NCBI RefSeq assembly: GCF_001870735.1
Contig: NZ_MORL01000028.1
Coordinates: forward strand, 1 to 64,000
Length of the DNA: 64,000 nucleotides
Direction of reading: 5' to 3'
Origin: Arsenicibacter rosenii
GTDB lineage: Bacteria > Bacteroidota > Bacteroidia > Cytophagales > Spirosomataceae
Position 1 is the first letter of the stretch; the number at the start of each line of letters is the position of its first letter. Position numbers and translations under genes: made by a program. Below are positions 34,397 through 44,046 of the stretch, in pieces. The notes beneath the pieces were generated by a model. That model was given only the letters and a program-made list of their open reading frames with translations, had not been told where the DNA came from and did not search any database.

Positions 34397-34470
34397 GTGT
34401 TGGCACGACCAGGCGTCCCCGACCGGCAGACGAATCTGTCTCAGTCGGGGACGCCTGGTCGTGCCAACAC
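34397..34470. terminator. Large perfect hairpin with GGCACGAC core
   Basis: A 27-base perfect stem (34397-34423 with 34444-34470) encloses a 20-base loop that contains a further AGAC/GTCT stem. It follows the gamma-glutamyltransferase gene and probably ends its transcript, but its length and resemblance to the 33099 repeat suggest a dispersed repeat. Confidence 0.75.
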
Positions 34471-34477
34471 TCTCATT

Positions 34478-36124
34478 TTACGGCTTCTGCGGGGCGCGGG
34501 CTTCGCCTTCCCAGTCGGGGTCGGCAGCTCCGCTGATGCGTTTTTTACGGGTATCGAACCGGATGGCATGCACCCGTCCGAACCGGCCCGACTGCGGGAC
34601 TTCACGCACGGTAAAGCCGCGGGCTTTTTCGGCATCTACTACCGCTGCTTCCCAGCCGAGGCCCGTGCGGGTTTCCATCAGCATGGTTTCCTTATCGGCC
34701 GGATGTACGCGCGGAGCAGCCACAGCGGTTGCCAGGGGCAGTTTCCGGTCAATCACCCGGCTGATGACCGACACCACCGCTGTCGGAATCAGGTCACCAC
34801 CGGCCGCACCGAGGGCCATAAACGGCTTGCCGCCTTTTGTCAGTAAGACCGGCGAGATATGCGACGAGGCCCGTTCGCCCCCTTTCATGCTGGCCAGGTA
34901 ACCACCGCCCAGCGTCTGCGCATACATAAACCCCAGGCCAGGCGTGGCTACCCCCGAACCCATAACCGGCCCGAGCGACTGGGTCAGGGCAACCATCATA
35001 CCACTCTGGTCGGCCGTAGACAGGTGGGTAGTATGGCCAACGGACAGGGTATCGCTGCCGGTGACCCGGGCCTGCGCCGCCGGACCGGCAATCTGCATCT
35101 GACCGGCCAGCGTCCGGGCATAGGCCTTCGATACCAGAATCTGAATAGAATCTTTTTTCTGTTTCGGCCGGTCGCGGTAAGCCAGTTTCATGGCCTGATA
35201 CAGGCTACTCGCCCAATCGGCGTCGGAGTATCGGCTCAATGGTCTGGTTTCCATCAGGTTGAGCATTTCCAGTGTAATGGCTCCGTAGCAGGGCATCGAC
35301 AAGGCATGTACATCGTACCCCCGATAGCTGGTCGACAGCAACTGCGCGTCCAGGGCCTGGTAGTCAGCCAGATCCTGCGCGGTAAAAACGCCTCCGTTTG
35401 CCTGTATGTCGGCGGCGATTTTCTGCCCGACCGCTCCTTTATAAAACGCATCCCGACCACCTTCCGCAATGGCTTTCAGCGTAGTAGCCAGATCGGTCTG
35501 TACCAGTATCTCCCCTGCCTTATACGGAATACTGTCCTGTTTCAGAAAATACCGCCGCGTTCCGGTATACTTCATCAGCATTTTTTTCACCGAAGCCTGC
35601 CGCGCGGCCTCCCCCGGTAAAACCGCAAAGCCCTCTTCTGCATAGCGGATAGCCGGTGCCATGACTACCGCTAGCGGCAGGGTGCCGTACTGCTGCAATA
35701 ATTTGGTCAAACCGGCCACAACGCCCGGTAACCCGATGGTTGCGTAACCGTCTGCGCCTTTCGGTGCCGTGGCTGCCTGGTAAGAAGCCGGTGCCTGTGT
35801 GGTGGCATCCACCCCACGGATATCGCCGTTCGGCAGCCGTACAATGGCCTGTAAACGTCCTCCCAGCCCGCTCATTGATGGCTCCACAACGGCCAGGGCA
35901 AACCCTGTTGCCACCGCCGCGTCGACGGCGTTCCCGCCTTTTTCGAGCATAATCGTACCGGCACGTACCGCCAGCGGATGCGCCGCCGTCACCACGCCTT
36001 TGTCCGACGTGACAACCTGCGTTGCCTTTGGCTGATACCCTTTCAGCATGGCCGACTGTGGTACTGACACCTTACAAGCCGCCAGCAAGCCGGCTAGCCC
36101 CATCAACAAATAATTCTTTTTCAT
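34478..36124 (-). CDS. ggt: Gamma-glutamyltransferase lipoprotein
   Basis: This 548-residue N-terminal-nucleophile hydrolase removes or transfers gamma-glutamyl groups from glutathione and peptides. The propeptide part contains GGNAVDAAVATGFALAVVEPSMSGLGG, and the autocleavage threonine is in GHTTHLSTADQ (about residue 365), which begins the small subunit. ALGAAGGDLIP supplies the glycine-rich oxyanion region. The signal peptide ends in LAAC, so it is a lipoprotein. Family members normally have GGGFM-type signatures like its TLGGGYL. It starts nine bases after an M14 peptidase gene in the same direction, pointing to joint peptide breakdown in the periplasm. Confidence 0.87.
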   Translation of the reverse strand: MKKNYLLMGLAGLLAACKVSVPQSAMLKGYQPKATQVVTSDKGVVTAAHPLAVRAGTIMLEKGGNAVDAAVATGFALAVVEPSMSGLGGRLQAIVRLPNGDIRGVDATTQAPASYQAATAPKGADGYATIGLPGVVAGLTKLLQQYGTLPLAVVMAPAIRYAEEGFAVLPGEAARQASVKKMLMKYTGTRRYFLKQDSIPYKAGEILVQTDLATTLKAIAEGGRDAFYKGAVGQKIAADIQANGGVFTAQDLADYQALDAQLLSTSYRGYDVHALSMPCYGAITLEMLNLMETRPLSRYSDADWASSLYQAMKLAYRDRPKQKKDSIQILVSKAYARTLAGQMQIAGPAAQARVTGSDTLSVGHTTHLSTADQSGMMVALTQSLGPVMGSGVATPGLGFMYAQTLGGGYLASMKGGERASSHISPVLLTKGGKPFMALGAAGGDLIPTAVVSVISRVIDRKLPLATAVAAPRVHPADKETMLMETRTGLGWEAAVVDAEKARGFTVREVPQSGRFGRVHAIRFDTRKKRISGAADPDWEGEARAPQKP

Positions 36125-36133
36125 AAAGCTGAT

Positions 36134-38983
36134 TTATTCATTTCCTCCCGTTGCACTGCCTTTTCCGGCGGCGCTGGCCGTCGCGGCCGGTGTCGTGCCC
36201 AGATGATCCCAGTTAATCAGGGTGTTCCAGACCAGCGGGGCGTCGTGGTGGTTCAGGTACCGGTGCAGCGGGTCAAACGTAAAGGCAATGACCCGGCCCG
36301 CTCCCACCGGCACATTGAAAATAGTCCCGTGGCCGATGATTGTCTGCTCATTGCGTACCATACCCGACAGCACATAAGGCAGTTCTTTCGCCGTAGCCTT
36401 TTTCTCCGGCTCTGCCACCGGCTTACGGTCCGGCATGCCCATAATCGGGCCCTTGTACTCTTCCTCGTCTTTCAGCGGTTTGGTGCCATACTGAAGCAGC
36501 ATCAGATCACGGTTGTTTTTATCGGTTTGTAAAAGCGGGGCAATGCCTTTAAAAATCGGGAACGTCTCCGGGAAACCATACAGCACCGGACTATCCGGTT
36601 TCCGCGCTTTTACCTGAATAACCGAACCCGGATGGAACAAACCGGCAGCCTCGTACGGTTTCAGGTCGCGGGCAATCCCGGCTCCGGCCACCATCGCCGA
36701 CGAGTTGTCGAGCGACACCAGTACCCCGCCTGCTTCTACAAACTGCCTGAGATGGCCGATGCCGTCAAAACCAGGTCCACCGGTCATATCGGCCGTGGCG
36801 TCGGGGAATCCATGCGCCGGATATTCCAATGTTTTGGTATACGGCAGCGGTCCGAATTTCGTATCCAGCTCATGGATAAAGTCTGTTACCGAACCCCGCA
36901 TCCGTGGAATCAGAATAACATCAAACTTTTTCCGTAGCTCACCGGCTTTCAGGTGGTCCTTGTGAATGGATGTGTAGGGAATACCGCGCTGCTCAAACGT
37001 AAACCGTGCCCAGCCTTCGTCCTGCGTGTTATACCAGCTGTGGTAGATGGCGACCCGCGGCAGGTTCACCTCATGCTGCTTCACGGCCGGATTAGCCGCC
37101 GTTGCCTGCACATCCAGCCCGAACAGATCCGAGAGCTTCCGTGCCTGATCGGCGGTTAGTCCCTTGAATATAACGGCTCCGGCGAGTAAAGTGTCCTTCA
37201 CCCCTTCGAGTGTTGTTTTTTCATCGAGCACCACCGCTTTAGCCGTTTTGCTCTGTCCTTTCAGCCAGTACATGGCCGGCAATACGTTGTTCTGGGCCTT
37301 ATACGCCAGAACATAGTTGGTACCCGTACCTGACACCTGACCGGCATAGCGGACATCTGCCTGAATCAGTTTCAGGTCGGCCGGAGTGTACCGGACGCTA
37401 TCCTCGGCCTTCACGTCAACCCCATACAAATAACCCATCGTCCAGGCAATGTCATCGTACGGCGGAAATTTGGCTTCTTTCGGATAGTTCTGTTTCGACA
37501 GCAGCGAAACGGCCAGGTTGCGGTATGGCTGGTTGAGCAGCACCACATAATCGCCCTGTTTTTTACCGGATTCGGCTTTATGTACCTCAATACCCTGCGC
37601 CCGCAACTGATTGACCAGATAGGCCGCCATCGACGGATCGCGCTGACCCGCCGGAATCACATAAGCCCTCGGCGATTCTTCTGTACCTTTCCGGATGCTG
37701 TTCAGTCCTTTCTGGTAGAAGTTCTTCAGCAACAGCCGTGCGTTGTTTGCCGCGTATGACAGAGAGGCCAGCACACCGGCCTGCATGTAATTAATGTTGT
37801 TGCGGTAAGACCAGTACACTTTCTCCGTCGGCGGAGCCGGGCGGTACCATTCCCGTGTGGTGGCCGGATCGCCCGCGTATTTCTGCTCCGATAAATCCCG
37901 CAGGTAGGTACTGGCACCGGCATTGCCGAATGTCTCGTAAAACCGACCGATGGAGTTATGGTTGTTGGCAATCCAGAGCGCATAGCCGGGGTACCAGCCA
38001 TCGTAAAAAGCCCATGTAAACACGCCTGGCACGCCCTGCGCCGCCAGCGTCGTAATGTCATGATGGGCCATAATCTGCCACTCACCGATGGCAATCGGGT
38101 CAATGGTTTCGTTGTAGGGCCCCGTGCCGGTCGAGATGTATAACAGCGGTACCGACTCGTGCAGATCGAGCATGGCCGTCGGGTGCCAGTCGAAGTACAG
38201 TTTATAAATGGCTTTGGTCAGCGCCTGTGAAATCTGGATGCCATCGCGGTTGTTATCGTGGTAGGTGTATTTCCCCCAATAGGGCGGTGATTTCGGGAAG
38301 CCATCATCGTATTTAGGGCGGTTTTTGGTGTAGCGGTTATACCAGTCGACCTGCTTATCCCAGCCATCGGGCTCCGACACCGGATTGATCAGCACAATGA
38401 TGTTGTTACGAATCGTTTTGATTTCTTCCGACTGGTCGGTAATGAGCCGGTAAGCCAGCTCCATGAGCATCTCCGGCGACCCCATTTCGGGCGAGTGCAG
38501 CCCTCCGTTGAGGTAATACACCAGTTTGGTATCGCCCAGGATTTTTTCCAGCTCCTGCGGCTGCACCTTGCGCGGGTCGGCCAGCAGCGCCACTTGCTTC
38601 TTGTAGTGGTCCAGCCGTTTCATGGCCTCTTCGTTGCCAATGGCCACCAGCTGGATCGGCCGGCCTTCTTCCGAAGTGCCAATCTGCTGTACATTCACCA
38701 GAGACGACGTTTGCGCCAGTTTCCGGTAGTAGGCATAAATGTCAGTTGTGTGGTGCAGGATGCCCGGTGTCCCGATAATCTGCCCGAAGTGTTTGCGGGG
38801 CGACGGGATCGTCGGATGGTCGGTCAGGTTCAGGACCGAAGCCGGCAGGAAACGGGGATCGGTCGTATATTCCCTTATTTTCTGGTTATAGGTATCATCT
38901 ACCTGCTGAGCCAGCAGCGGCCCGGATACGATCCAAAAACCGGTCAGGAGCAAGCCTGTCTGACGAAGTAACGAGAAAGCCAT
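36134..38983 (-). CDS. Secreted M14-family zinc carboxypeptidase with C-terminal GATase-like domain
   Basis: This 949-residue exported peptidase has a signal peptide (about residues 1-26, ending LLAQ). The M14 zinc ligands begin with NGGLHSPEMGS (H-x-x-E), and DLHESVPLLYISTGTGPYN and IGRFYETFGN continue the fold. Residues about 560-900 form a second domain (VAIYHSWYNTQDEGWARFTFEQRGI, GVLVSLDNSSAM) resembling the class I glutamine-amidotransferase-like fold found at the end of this group. I chose the ATG at 38983, where the signal peptide begins, over one at 39010. It leads a two-gene operon with gamma-glutamyltransferase. Confidence 0.83.
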   Translation of the reverse strand: MAFSLLRQTGLLLTGFWIVSGPLLAQQVDDTYNQKIREYTTDPRFLPASVLNLTDHPTIPSPRKHFGQIIGTPGILHHTTDIYAYYRKLAQTSSLVNVQQIGTSEEGRPIQLVAIGNEEAMKRLDHYKKQVALLADPRKVQPQELEKILGDTKLVYYLNGGLHSPEMGSPEMLMELAYRLITDQSEEIKTIRNNIIVLINPVSEPDGWDKQVDWYNRYTKNRPKYDDGFPKSPPYWGKYTYHDNNRDGIQISQALTKAIYKLYFDWHPTAMLDLHESVPLLYISTGTGPYNETIDPIAIGEWQIMAHHDITTLAAQGVPGVFTWAFYDGWYPGYALWIANNHNSIGRFYETFGNAGASTYLRDLSEQKYAGDPATTREWYRPAPPTEKVYWSYRNNINYMQAGVLASLSYAANNARLLLKNFYQKGLNSIRKGTEESPRAYVIPAGQRDPSMAAYLVNQLRAQGIEVHKAESGKKQGDYVVLLNQPYRNLAVSLLSKQNYPKEAKFPPYDDIAWTMGYLYGVDVKAEDSVRYTPADLKLIQADVRYAGQVSGTGTNYVLAYKAQNNVLPAMYWLKGQSKTAKAVVLDEKTTLEGVKDTLLAGAVIFKGLTADQARKLSDLFGLDVQATAANPAVKQHEVNLPRVAIYHSWYNTQDEGWARFTFEQRGIPYTSIHKDHLKAGELRKKFDVILIPRMRGSVTDFIHELDTKFGPLPYTKTLEYPAHGFPDATADMTGGPGFDGIGHLRQFVEAGGVLVSLDNSSAMVAGAGIARDLKPYEAAGLFHPGSVIQVKARKPDSPVLYGFPETFPIFKGIAPLLQTDKNNRDLMLLQYGTKPLKDEEEYKGPIMGMPDRKPVAEPEKKATAKELPYVLSGMVRNEQTIIGHGTIFNVPVGAGRVIAFTFDPLHRYLNHHDAPLVWNTLINWDHLGTTPAATASAAGKGSATGGNE

Positions 38984-39130
38984 ATTTATTTGGTTAAGAA
39001 TGATTTGCACGCCAACTTAAATATGGCACTTCCTCGTTTTCGGTACAAATATTATGGCTTTTTTATCTAACCAAGCCAAATTATAATTGGCTAATCACTA
39101 TTTACTCCAAAAATAGATACATTCTGCGAT

Positions 39131-41179
39131 TTATCTGGCCGGTAAGCAGACATGGAACACAGATCCCTGGCCCGGCATACTTTCAGCCCAGATATGTCCT
39201 TTATGGTTTTCTGCAATTTTTTTACATAACGCTAACCCGATACCGGTGCCTTCGTAGGAACGCCCCGCGCCCAGTCGCTGAAAAATCGAGAAGACCCGCC
39301 CGGCATATTTCTGATCAAAACCGATACCGTTGTCGGCTACAGCGATGTGAATGTAACGCACCCCGGGGTCATAGTCCGGTATGTCTGCGGCAAGATTATG
39401 GTGTAAGCGATTGCATGTAACCCTGATAACGGGCTGTTTATCACAAAACTTCAGCGCATTGCCAATCAGATTGGTGAACAGTTGTGTCATCTGTAGCTCA
39501 TCGGCCAGAATAACCGGCATTGGTTCAATAGTCAGTACCGCTGCCTTTTCCTGAATAGCTGTTTCGTAATCCGACAATACCTGACCAACTACCTGATTTA
39601 AATCGGTACGTTTTACATTTTCTGTGCCGTTCGACAGGCGCGAATAGTTCAGGACAGCCTTAATCAAGGAAGACATGCGCTGTGCCGATGAAATAATTTT
39701 CTCCAGATAAATTGGCATAAACGCCTCGTTTTCAACGTCTGTCTTCAGCAAATCAGCAAAGTTCTGAATTTTGCGGAGGGGCTCCTGCAGGTCATGACTG
39801 GCGATATAGGCAAATTGTTCCAGTTCATGATTTTTCCGTGTCAGGGTCTGGTTTGCGTTGCTGAGTTCCATGGTCCGTGACTGTACCAGGTATTCCAGTT
39901 TATCGGCCACTTTCCGGCGGTCGTCGATATCGGTACAGGTGCCAAACCATTTAATGATTTGGCCGGATTCATCCCGCATCGGCAAGGCTCTGCCCAAAAA
40001 CCAGCGGTATTCGCCGTCGTGCCGCCGGAACCGATATTCTACCTCATAGGGCTCTCCCGTTTCCAGCGAATGTTGCCAGACTTTCGTCGTCGGCACTATG
40101 TCGTCGGGGTGCAGGACCCGACTCCAGCCCTCTGCCTTTGATTCTTCATAGCTCAGCCCCGTGTAGTCATACCAGCGCTGGTTATAAAAATCATGATAGC
40201 CATCCGGTTCGGTTGACCAAACCAGTTGCGGCATAAAATCCGTCACAAACGTAAATTCCTGAATGAGTCGTTGCAGCTTCTCATTTTTATGGCTCAGGCG
40301 TTGCCGGATTTCCAGTTCGGGGCGTAAATCCCGGAGAACCGTTGCCCTGCTGATCAAATCGCCGGATTCAGGATCATAAATATTAATAAAGTCCACATGG
40401 CACGGAATAGATTCGCCCGTTTTAAAGTGACGAAACGGTATTTCGCCCGACCAGCGGCCCTCTTTATCCAGTGCAGGAATTACCCTGGCAATGATATCAT
40501 CCAGTTCTTCGGCCGGATAAAAATCACGGCCGATCAAGGTTGTAACGTCCTGGTCCAAACCAATCCCTAACAACTCACGGCCGGCTTTGTTAATATGCAT
40601 CATCCGGTGATTGGCCGTCGAGATCGCCATCGAATCATGGCTATGTTCAAAGAGCGCCAGAAATTTTTGCTGCTCGTTGCGGAACCTGACAATTTTAGTG
40701 GTTTCCACGCAGGTCACGAGTACACCGCCCACCTTGCCGCTTTCATCAAAAACGCGGCTATGGCTAAACGTCCAGTACACATCCTCCATCCGGCCGTTCC
40801 GGAAAATGGGAATCAGCTGGTCTTCCTGCCAGCTAGCCTCTCCACCGGCCATCACTGTATCAATCATGGAAACAATGGCAGACCAGGCCTCTGGCCAGAC
40901 CGCTTTGCCCGGCTCACCCAGCGCATCCGGATGCTTGCCGTCTATGCCCAGACTGGGCCGGTAAGCATCATTGTAAAAACAACGTGAATCAGCCCCCCAG
41001 AACAAAAACATCGGAAACCGTGAGTGTAGCAAAATACTCAGCGTCGTACAGAGGCTTTGCGGCCAGGCAGACAAAGGCCCTAGTTTTGTCCTGCTCCAGT
41101 CCTTACCGGCAATTAATTTTCCTATCTCTCCCCCTCCTTTCAGGAAAAAGGGAATCTCATTAGTTTCAGTTTGTTCCAT
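39131..41179 (-). CDS. PAS-domain sensor histidine kinase
   Basis: This 682-residue soluble kinase has an N-terminal PAS-like domain of the kind beginning WSRTKLGPLSAWPQSL, two more PAS domains (about 155-275 and 310-430, with WSTEPDGYHDFYNQRWYDYTGLS), a HisKA dimerisation helix with the phospho-acceptor in ASHDLQEPLRKIQNFADLL, and a HATPase domain (NLIGNALKFC, VADNGIGFDQKYAGRVF, GTGIGLALCKK). There is no membrane segment and no receiver domain, so it senses a cytoplasmic cue and phosphorylates a separate response regulator, not encoded nearby. I chose the ATG at 41179 (MEQTETNEIPFF). Confidence 0.85.
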   Translation of the reverse strand: MEQTETNEIPFFLKGGGEIGKLIAGKDWSRTKLGPLSAWPQSLCTTLSILLHSRFPMFLFWGADSRCFYNDAYRPSLGIDGKHPDALGEPGKAVWPEAWSAIVSMIDTVMAGGEASWQEDQLIPIFRNGRMEDVYWTFSHSRVFDESGKVGGVLVTCVETTKIVRFRNEQQKFLALFEHSHDSMAISTANHRMMHINKAGRELLGIGLDQDVTTLIGRDFYPAEELDDIIARVIPALDKEGRWSGEIPFRHFKTGESIPCHVDFINIYDPESGDLISRATVLRDLRPELEIRQRLSHKNEKLQRLIQEFTFVTDFMPQLVWSTEPDGYHDFYNQRWYDYTGLSYEESKAEGWSRVLHPDDIVPTTKVWQHSLETGEPYEVEYRFRRHDGEYRWFLGRALPMRDESGQIIKWFGTCTDIDDRRKVADKLEYLVQSRTMELSNANQTLTRKNHELEQFAYIASHDLQEPLRKIQNFADLLKTDVENEAFMPIYLEKIISSAQRMSSLIKAVLNYSRLSNGTENVKRTDLNQVVGQVLSDYETAIQEKAAVLTIEPMPVILADELQMTQLFTNLIGNALKFCDKQPVIRVTCNRLHHNLAADIPDYDPGVRYIHIAVADNGIGFDQKYAGRVFSIFQRLGAGRSYEGTGIGLALCKKIAENHKGHIWAESMPGQGSVFHVCLPAR

Positions 41180-41355
41180 GTTCACTGCTGCTAACTGATT
41201 GGTGGATACAATCAGCAAATCAATAGGCTTTACGGTGATCCTGGTTGCAATCTACAAAAGTTTACCGGCTGTCGTTTGCATTGTTGTGCTCAATTTATTT
41301 AACAATACAGCAGAAATTTACTGTTTTGTGTCATCTGGAAAACGATATAAAGAAA

Positions 41356-41398
41356 AAAGTAGCTTACAATAGCCATCAAAGGCATTGTAAGCTACTTT
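41356..41398 (-). terminator. Terminator of the downstream TonB-receptor-like gene
   Basis: A perfect 15-base stem (arms 41356-41370 and 41384-41398) is followed on the minus strand by a T-run. It ends the transcript of the 41417-43873 gene before the kinase gene. Confidence 0.8.
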
Positions 41399-41416
41399 AC
41401 AAAGGATAGAAGCTTG

Positions 41417-43873
41417 TTACCCCCTTTTAGACGCCTGCTTTTTATCGTCGTTTATAATCTTTTTATTCTTCTTTCCTTCTTTTACACCAACGTGGCCAAA
41501 CTTATAGCTAAATGACAGATTAAAAGATTGATATACATAAGCATTGTTCCCATCCGAGACATAGGTAGGAGCTTTCGAATGGCCTGTCAGTATAATATAT
41601 TTTTTAAAAGGATTACCCAGTCTTAGCGTTAGGGCAGCCTTTTTCTGCATAAATTCCTTTTTACCAGTCAGGTTTAAGTACGTATACCCTTTATATCGAC
41701 TTTGAATATAAAGCCAGCCTGTAGTATAGTACCAGGAGCCTTCTAAGTACCAGTCTTTCGGAAGCTTATATGAGATAACAAGCCCGCCGCTATTGAGCCA
41801 GCCACTGTTTCGTTGACTCAATGACGGACTAACCAACGAGTTATAGCTCAGGTCATTATTTACAGTAACCGTAAGGTCTTTAGCAGGTAAGAAAGACAGA
41901 TACCAACTTCCGCCAAAGCGGGCTTCCTGCCCAATGTTTTGTGGTGTAGACAGAGCTACCCCTTCTGTATTAACTTTTTTCAGCCATTCGATAGCATTAT
42001 TCGTCTGCCGCCAGTAGAGAGTAGTACTCAGTGAAGTACCCTTATCGTCGTACATACTATACGTTAGTTCCGTAGCATGAGCCAGCTCTGCCTGTAAATC
42101 CGGGTTACCCACTGATACATTTTTTGAGTCGCTGTAATTTTTGAACGGATTCAGGTACTCTATTTGCGGGCGGGAGATCCGCTGTGTGTAACTAGCTTCT
42201 ATCGTATGCTTTTCATTTATTGTTTTTGACAGGTTGACGGTTGGAATCAGGTTATGATAATTTCCTTTAAACTGAGTCTGAACAGATAAATTATCACTGC
42301 TGATCTGCGTGTGCTCATAACGGCCCCCAAGCGTTAATGCCCATTGGTTACCGGTTTCTACCCGTAAAGAAAGATAACCTGCTAAAATGCGTTGCCCGTA
42401 ATTCAACTCAGCCGACCGGTCAGGAGCAATCTGATAATCAGACTCTTTACCTGTCATCGCCTGTTCTACTGTAGAGAGGGTCCCGGTTTTCCGGCTAACT
42501 CCCTTAAGTCCGGTTTCCAGCGTAATACTTAATGTATCCTGCCTGATCGGCAACATAAACGGGTCGATATAGTCTGTCTGAAAGGTATACTCATTGTGTT
42601 TGATTTTACTCTGGCTTCGTTCCAGATAGTCAGGCACCTCTGCCAATACGGGTGTCTGCACTACGGTATAACCCGGGTTTCCCGGCATACGGCTATACTG
42701 AGTAAGCACCGAAAACTCACGTCCGGACTTCTGGTAAGTTCTCATCCAGCTAAGGTTATATTCGGTATTCGCAGTGGGGCTTCTGACCTGAATATTCCGG
42801 TTGTACTCCTGTTCGATAGTACCATCCACATTCATCAGCCGACTGAAGAGACTACTGTTAGTTCTTGCTTTTCCCCCGCTGAAGGTCGCAGAAAGATTGA
42901 TCCGGTTGAGCGAATCAGGATCATAGTCCAGACTTACTACACTATACTCTCCAAAGTCGCTGCTTTTATTGGCGTATGTCTGCTTCAATACATTGACGGG
43001 CTGGTCATTTAACAGCGTTGTCCGCGTACCCTCTGATGCGTCAAAGCCTTTCTTTTGATTACCATTCAGCACAACATTCACCCCAAGCTTATCTCCCTGT
43101 AAGTTCAGATTGATGCCTACTGAACTATTGAGATTACCACCAGCCAACGTTACCTGCCCGCTTTTTCCGGTAAGTGCTTTTTTAGTAATGATGTTAATCA
43201 CACCGGCAACGCCTTCCGCATCGTATTTAGCCCCCGGGTTGGTGATCACCTCAACTGATTTTATAATACTGGCCGGCATTTGTTTGATAGCATCGGCCAG
43301 GTTACTCGCCATAATCGCCGATGGTTTACCATTCACCAGTACTTTAATACTGCTGCTGCCCCTCATCGTCAGATTACCATCCGGCTCAACCGTTACCATG
43401 GGTGTTTTACGAAGTACATCCGCAGCAGTCCCCCCTGATGTGCTGGCATCCCGTTCTGCATTGTAAACAATATGCCCGTTTTTTCGCTCAACCAACGCTT
43501 TCTGTCCGACAACCTTAACTTCGCTGAGTAGTTTCGGCTCAGGAATCAGCAGAATCGTACCAACATGTACTGCCGGCTTTTCTGGTGATATCGTCAGTGA
43601 CACAATCTTTTTTGAACGATACCCTACTAACGTCAGGGCCAGCTGGTAAGTACCGAATACTACATTCTCAATTGTAAACGTACCATCATCTCCGGCAAGA
43701 GTACCTGTGATCGTTTTCCCGTCGGCTGTATTCAGCGAAACTGTTACAAACGGTATTGGCTTCGATGTGAGTGAGTCAATAAGCGAGCCGGTAATCCGCC
43801 CTTGATTGGTTGACGAGTGTGCTGTATAACAAAATGCACTTATGATAATAAAAAAAATTAACAAAAATCTCAT
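41417..43873 (-). CDS. TonB-dependent-receptor-like outer-membrane protein (paralogue 1)
   Basis: This 818-residue outer-membrane protein has a signal peptide (about 1-20), a carboxypeptidase-regulatory-like beta-sandwich (about 25-110, GRITGSLIDSLTSKPIPFVTVSL), a plug-like domain (about 115-225, TAADVLRKTPMVTVEPDGNLTMRGSSSIKVLVNGK) and a beta-barrel of the OMP_b-brl_3 type. It lacks a SusD partner and an STN domain, so it is not a standard SusC. It is a close paralogue of the next gene on the same strand, with the same length and order. Its substrate is unknown. A terminator follows. Confidence 0.8.
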   Translation of the reverse strand: MRFLLIFFIIISAFCYTAHSSTNQGRITGSLIDSLTSKPIPFVTVSLNTADGKTITGTLAGDDGTFTIENVVFGTYQLALTLVGYRSKKIVSLTISPEKPAVHVGTILLIPEPKLLSEVKVVGQKALVERKNGHIVYNAERDASTSGGTAADVLRKTPMVTVEPDGNLTMRGSSSIKVLVNGKPSAIMASNLADAIKQMPASIIKSVEVITNPGAKYDAEGVAGVINIITKKALTGKSGQVTLAGGNLNSSVGINLNLQGDKLGVNVVLNGNQKKGFDASEGTRTTLLNDQPVNVLKQTYANKSSDFGEYSVVSLDYDPDSLNRINLSATFSGGKARTNSSLFSRLMNVDGTIEQEYNRNIQVRSPTANTEYNLSWMRTYQKSGREFSVLTQYSRMPGNPGYTVVQTPVLAEVPDYLERSQSKIKHNEYTFQTDYIDPFMLPIRQDTLSITLETGLKGVSRKTGTLSTVEQAMTGKESDYQIAPDRSAELNYGQRILAGYLSLRVETGNQWALTLGGRYEHTQISSDNLSVQTQFKGNYHNLIPTVNLSKTINEKHTIEASYTQRISRPQIEYLNPFKNYSDSKNVSVGNPDLQAELAHATELTYSMYDDKGTSLSTTLYWRQTNNAIEWLKKVNTEGVALSTPQNIGQEARFGGSWYLSFLPAKDLTVTVNNDLSYNSLVSPSLSQRNSGWLNSGGLVISYKLPKDWYLEGSWYYTTGWLYIQSRYKGYTYLNLTGKKEFMQKKAALTLRLGNPFKKYIILTGHSKAPTYVSDGNNAYVYQSFNLSFSYKFGHVGVKEGKKNKKIINDDKKQASKRG

Positions 43874-44046
43874 TACAGTATCTTTAAAATCAATCTCTTT
43901 GCACTTACCCTGGCATAAGAGATTGTTTTAAGACGCAGTAATGTACGAATTGATACACGCTGTACATAGATTAATGACTTCTTTACCTGATCAGGGGAAA
44001 ATGAATCTTAATCCCTGACAGGTCATCGACATGTATAGCGATTATT

